Positions 58,855 through 64,000 of a stretch of 64,000 nucleotides of DNA are shown here, piece after piece. Under the pieces are notes generated by a model. The model worked only from the letters and a program-made list of their open reading frames with translations. It made no database searches and had not been told where the DNA came from. Position 1 is the stretch's first letter; each line of letters begins with the position of its first letter. Origin of the DNA: Onchidella celtica (taxonomy: Eukaryota > Mollusca > Gastropoda > Systellommatophora > Onchidiidae); NCBI GenBank assembly GCA_963931925.1, contig OZ007571.1, forward strand, positions 35,258,233-35,322,232, in the 5' to 3' direction. The translations under genes were made by a program, and so were the position numbers.

Positions 58855-61800
58855 GTAAGATCTAGTGGTTTTGCACTAATGGCCAGTTTGAATTTCTTTG
58901 AAAATGATGGAAATTCTGTTAAAATTATTACATGTATTAAATGAATTAAGGAGATGAATTTTGAATGATGAGTGAGTATATGAAGTGTTTTCATCATAAA
59001 TGCCACCCAGGAATTATGAAAAAGAAGGAACTTTTTTTTCGACTCGCCGGGGGGGGGCTCCCCCAACTTAGCATTTAAAAAAAAAAATCAAACATAAATA
59101 ACACAATTTGGCGGTACCTAAAGTGCTATTTAATTTTATTAATGTAGCGGCGAAAGTTAGAAAAAATTCAAATAGCGGTTTTCCACTATATAGCAGAAAA
59201 GTGGCACCTATGTTTCATATTTATAGCAGCCATAATTACTTGCATAATACACGTAATACGTACTTGCCAAAATGCAACATTTATTTTAAAGACAGACTCC
59301 AAAGATATTTCCTACTTAAGCGAATTGTAAGCTGCTTATGAGCATTATTGGACTTAAGAACATTGATTTATGTAAATCTTCTTCAGCATTGATCTGATCA
59401 GTTTTAGTGGCATTGTTAGATTGGGCCCATTTCCAATGAATCTACAGCTAATAGAGTAGTTATTGTTTGGACTGCCGGTTAGTCTGGACTAATTAACTAT
59501 TTTAACATGCACTTTTACAGAATTGGTATTGGGATGATTCACATCTAATGTATTGAATCAATTTATAATACAAACAACTATGACTCAGGTGGAAAATTGT
59601 AGCTAACATTAGTATACTACTGGGTAGTATAGACAGGCCCACAACATTATTAGAGCAAGTTGTGTATCTTAGCAAGAGGGAAACAAACACAGAATTTACA
59701 AGAGAGTGACTGTTTGGGGTGAAAAAAAAAACAACTTCACATACATTGTATGTTGTATAAAGAAGTAGGTGGTTCAGGGTTGTTGATTCCATTTTGTGTC
59801 TGAAATGTTCCTCTTTGCTATTTAAGACATTTTTGAGGCTTGATGATTACATTACTGTGTTCTTATATATCCTGCTTGTGCAGATGTGATCAAAATTCTT
59901 TGTGGAATGTACTATGATAATCGTATTAATGTGCACGTTTCTGTTTTTTTTTGTTACATGATGTTTATAGCATTTAAATTTCATAATTGTGCATACAAAA
60001 ATACGTGTAGAGCTTTTCAGCTGCCCAATGGGGACTGTTGTTTGTTCCTTGAAACTGCATGTCTTTAGTTTCCAAATGCTCTTTAAATTTAATGCAGAAA
60101 TACATCTTTCTCTGGGAAGAAAATAACACATAAAAAGTGCAGATTATTTTTCTGAAAAAGTTATGTGATTTCTAATCCCCAGGTTGCATTGTTCAGATGT
60201 GTGAGGATGCAAGATCAGCATACAGATGTGTTTGTAGTTTTGCTTGGATGCAGTTTTATTAAAATGAAAAAGTTTTATTAATGTCACTCAGTGTTGTTCC
60301 ATAGTATTAATGCTGATCTAAATGGAAATGGCAGTGGTCAGATGAGTCTATTGACAGACACTCCCAGTAGTTTATCAATAAAAATACCGTATAACAGGCT
60401 ATCTAAAAAGTATTATATATAATACACACTATAATAAAACTTGAATATTTATTAAAACAGACAATAGTAGATCTAGATAAGATACTCCAAGATTTATAAG
60501 ACATATGTCATTTTTTGTAGCAATCGCATATTTGTTCAAACTCGTGGCCAGTCTGGGCCAGATACGTGTACTAATGTAATGTGCAGTTCACCAGAGCTGC
60601 AAACAACATTCATAGTTTAATTGCCTGCACCTTTTTTTGAGCACCCTGAATGTATCCTCTAGAAAAAAAATCTTCAGTTTATATTTCAAGTTTAAGACAC
60701 CTCAAAGTGAGTGCTCCAAAATTTATGCATATGACTACACTCATTATCCAATCAGTGAGACAAACTCTACCAGCAAAGGGAAAATTGCGATCAATATTGA
60801 AAAAATTGTAATCTTTATGTCCTATTCTTTTCTTACAGTTTGATTTTTGATGTTTGGACTGACACTTTTGACTGTGGAGGCATATCTTATAGGTATCTGA
60901 TTACTGATACTAGAAATGGTCTTCAAAGACAGAGAAAAGTATCGTTTTACAACTTGTAAAAATATTGGGACCCCACAAGATGATAAACTATTTAATTTCG
61001 ATACAAAGTCTTTCATTTGCAATACATACAAAAAAAAAACAACAACAACAAAACATAGAATAGCCAAGCAACTGCAAACAAACAAACAAGATCCATGATT
61101 ATGTGCTCACACTGAATTTTATATTACAAAAAAATTCAACAATTTTCCAAAATTGTAAAAATCATGTTAGGCCTACATATTGAACAGCATCCATAATAAT
61201 ATCAACAGTGACAATTTGAGTACAAGTCTTGTTTTCACTGATATTAGAATGTTTCAGATCTTGCTTTATGAAATGGCAACAATTGATAATTTTTTAAATT
61301 CCAAGTCTTGCTTCATTGATATTATTTTGTGACCAGATACTGCGCATCTGAAACAGTAACAACACATTTTGTCTGCAATTTTATTTTGTCATTCAAATTG
61401 ATGTCCAAATCAATTAAAATGCTTTGGAAAAGACAATGTTATTCTCTGAAACTGATCATAAGCGGCAAGTCAAGCAGAATATTATCAAAGAATTCATACA
61501 GGGTCATGCTGACAATGTTTAGGAGCATGAAAAGTTTTATTATATCAAAAACGGGATAAATTTGGCCTGGCATGTCATTTACACTACTGTAGATTCATGA
61601 AGCATTCTCTCAAATCTATATGTTGCCCAGATAACATTCGTGTGTAAAGAGAAACTGGCTTCTTCTAGGGAAAGAAACCACTGCTGAGGAGGAAAGAGTT
61701 CTGGTCTTGTCAAACATTTTATTTCCTAAGATATTACCCACTGATACAATGTAATTGGATTTTTGAATGTGGGTGATGTGGTATGGCTTAATCCTTGATG

Positions 61801-61883
61801 CTGGTTCAAATTTAATGGCTCCATCCCAACAAAATCACAGGCCATCAGGCTGACTGTTATGCACTGTATTTCATGGTTTCAGC
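58855..61883. other. Non-coding: downstream region of OST4
   Basis: No exon recognised in 3 kb. The frames at 59108-59341, 59502-59792 (-), 60822-61085 (-) and 61329-61559 are without motifs. A weak internal duplication is visible at 61220-61330 ('agtcttgyttcaytgatatt' twice). Confidence 0.4.
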
Positions 61884-63611
61884 GTAACCTTTTCCGTACG
61901 TCGTGGTAAATTTTGTTACCACACTGTCCCGTACAGAGAAAAATGCAGGTTACGCCTATCCGTACACCCTGGGAACAATTGTTACCACACTGAGACAAGT
62001 GTAGAATAACACGCTTTCAGTCGGTCTATCCCTCGTCCAATGCAGCTTTTATGAGGACTCGGGGGACCACTTATTGTTAAAAGAAAGGTTATGTGGGATG
62101 TTTATTCTCTACGTTTATAATAATTATGTGTATCACATTGGACCGACCACCGTGATTCTTAGCCAGGGCGATAAAATAACATGCTCGCCTATAGTTTTAT
62201 TTCGGCTTCTACCTGAATGGAAACAAGGTGTGTAATAAATTATTGTAGACCTCTTATGTAATTACAAAAAGATGATTATACTCCCATGACTTTCAAACGA
62301 TGTTCTGTAATCCCCCCCCCCCCCAACAATCAGGTAAGTTTTATTATCTAAGGCAGCTTTCTGCCAGTGCAGGAAAAGCCTCGGAGATGCTTATTTTTTG
62401 AGTACGTTTACTAACTTATTATACCCAGCCCTCACCCTGTCCTAATTGTTCTTAATTTTTTTGTTGTAACAAATTGCTAAGTATTTTATTATTTAGTTCG
62501 AAATTATGTCGTGGAATGAGACCTATCGTTGTCGTTAGCACATGAACACAGCACAGTAGGAAAGCCTACGTGCTGCAACAATGAGTCAAGGCCAGTTGAA
62601 CGACATCACTACGGTGCCGTCCAAAAAGTGAAGTCTGAGAAAACAGTATAACCATAATGCGGAAAACAGTCTTTTGAGGGCAAGGACTGACATAATGTGG
62701 GTCCAATATTTCTATAACATAACACTTAACACTGCCTCATCAAACCCTACCGCACTGGAAAATAAGGCGAGAGCGACGATGAGAAGGATAAGAACATGAA
62801 TCAATGTCAGTTCGTCATATCCCTATCCGCATAATAAATTGAACAAAATGAACTTCAAAGGCGGTGAAAGGGCTGTGTGGTTCATGAGAAAGACAATCAC
62901 TTAATAGATCAGATACGGAAAGAGTCAAATGGTGAAAGAAGTGTAATGATTCCCAGAAATGCAAACGTTTCTGATTTGGATGCTAATGATAACAAGGGAT
63001 ATTTTCGGGAGCACATAGGCCTACATAAAAATTTAAAAAATGAGCAGTATATAACATTCCTGTCGTTGTCCACGCGTTGAGCGTTCAACCATTGAGCTAT
63101 GGTTGAGGAAACTGTTCTTCAGGCTTTCCAGAACCGAGTGGGAAACAAAATGTTTGACGCGAGGACCATTGGACTGACTTGGTATTTCCAATAACAGGCC
63201 CCAAAATGGGTGACAGTGAAAGAATTTCCTGATATCTTCATGTAATCTTCAGCAACAGCCTCACATGCGTGTTACATGTTGTTCCTTCGGAGATTGAGTA
63301 GCACTGGCTGAAGCTCTATCAACTTTCATGACTATCTTGTCAGGACTGCATATTTTCGTCACTATGTGCCTCCCTGTGCATTTAATGGGCTTCACATTCA
63401 AGTAAATTCTTCAACACTCATTTGGTCGTGCAGGCGAAGGCTGCACTCACTACCGACAACGCTCTATACATAGCTTCAGCCATAATTTTCTAACTGTTCC
63501 TTCAAAACCTTGGAAAATACAGGATTTACATACGGTGTTTTATCAACAAACAAAACTTTCAGTCAGCAGAAATGAAAACTTCTAGTTCATACGTGGTCCA
63601 TTTCGATTACC
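61884..63611. mobile_element. PiggyBac-like non-autonomous element, copy 2, right part missing in window
   Basis: From 61888 it follows copy 1 (50332 onward) in the same orientation for about 1.72 kb, ending at about 63610 (copy 1 near 52175). Long identical runs and small indels are visible, e.g. 'aaaatgcaggttaygcctat', 'acactgagacaagtgtagaa', 'cctcatcaaaccctaccgca' and 'tatggttgaggaaactgttc'. The left flank has GTAA rather than TTAA. Near the start it lacks about 24 bases present in copy 1. The right end is replaced at about 63612 by Helitron-like sequence. Confidence 0.85.
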
Positions 63612-64000
63612 TTATCTATTATATATCTCAGTTAGTTGCAACCTTTGGCATGACTTAACTGACCAAACTATACACTCTTCAGGCCTTAAATTTGGCAGGA
63701 AGGTGGCAATTGAGATAAGGAAGATGATGGCTATAATTAAAAGTTGTTTACTTCAAGCATGTATTTTAAAAAAATAACAATGTTCATTGCTATGTAACAT
63801 CTGTATTTTTGCATGTTTGTTTTGTAATATATAGTACCGTGCATGCCATAAAAAGTAACCTTATCAAGCGTTCAGTTTGGTGCGTAGTGTTCTGGTGCGC
63901 ATGAGTTCTGAAGCAAGACCCTAGATTATTACTTTTATTATGTGAGAGAGAGAGAGAGGGGGGGGGGGGGGGGGCACATGATTGTTTATTCCGGGCAATG
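63612..64000 (+). mobile_element. Helitron-like element, copy 2, cut by window edge
   Basis: Inverse of 27570-27960: 'caacctttggcatga', 'aaactatacactcttcaggc', 'aggaaggtggcaattgagat' and 'gtttattccgggcaatg' correspond closely. The window ends inside the terminal hairpin, so the CTAG end lies just outside. The 5' side is truncated relative to copy 1 by about 90 bases. A (GA)n/(G)n run lies at 63942-63974 where copy 1 has the complementary C-run. It abuts, and probably inserted into, the piggyBac-like copy 2. Confidence 0.6.

Noticed and set aside
1-64000. Bacterial-type systems (CRISPR, operons, toxin-antitoxin, prophage)
   Set aside because: Repeat content, splice sites and gene density are those of an animal genome. 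No spaced identical short repeats or operon-like gene runs are present.

Overview
This is repeat-rich, intron-bearing, AT-rich animal DNA. I infer a lophotrochozoan, most likely a mollusc and perhaps a gastropod, from the mix of RTE-, CR1- and I-type LINEs, the tRNA-derived SINE, the dispersed TACATGTA and CTAGATCTAGATC tracts, and the low density of host genes. There are no bacterial operons, CRISPR arrays or rRNA genes.

Host genes are few. One complete gene is recognisable: OST4, a 37-residue subunit of the oligosaccharyltransferase complex (58688-58801, +). Two paralogous minus-strand genes encode an ADP-ribosyltransferase-fold protein of the DUF3990 type behind an alpha-helical N-terminal region. 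The copy at 10459-12117 is intact but has Ser where the family has Tyr in the catalytic motif. The copy at 40431-42078 keeps the Tyr but has a frameshifted N-terminus. A Ser-rich exon-like reading frame with one frameshift lies at 679-1402, and a possible small exon at about 18737-18960 (-).

Most of the rest is mobile DNA. At 14470-18703 is a 4.2-kb DNA transposon with 33-bp inverted ends, an ATAT target duplication and a frameshifted DDE-type transposase. At 48718-54045 is a second element whose inverted ends share the CGTCGGNNGGCTG terminus and which also has a 4-bp duplication (ATTT). It contains a minisatellite that was split by a 2.7-kb TTAA-flanked, piggyBac-like non-autonomous element (50332-53047). 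A second copy of that element (61888 to about 63610) adjoins a Helitron-like sequence that runs off the right edge. The other copy of the Helitron-like sequence (27557-28062, inverted) splits a 45-bp tandem array.

Further repeats: an RTE-type endonuclease fragment at the left edge, a LINE C-terminal zinc-finger/3' end (35760-36085), a CR1-like 3' end (25020-25270), I-clade RT/RNase H pieces (47930-48240, 55545-57270), a degraded hAT-like transposase (21450-23420), several MITEs, a SINE pair, a repeat family with CCCAGCCAGCA ends whose right end is amplified into a 67-bp satellite (31010-31775), and a 39-bp perfect inverted repeat (29084-29224).

Coordinates of repeat edges are read by eye and are good to a few bases where inverted ends or target duplications are quoted, and to some tens of bases otherwise.
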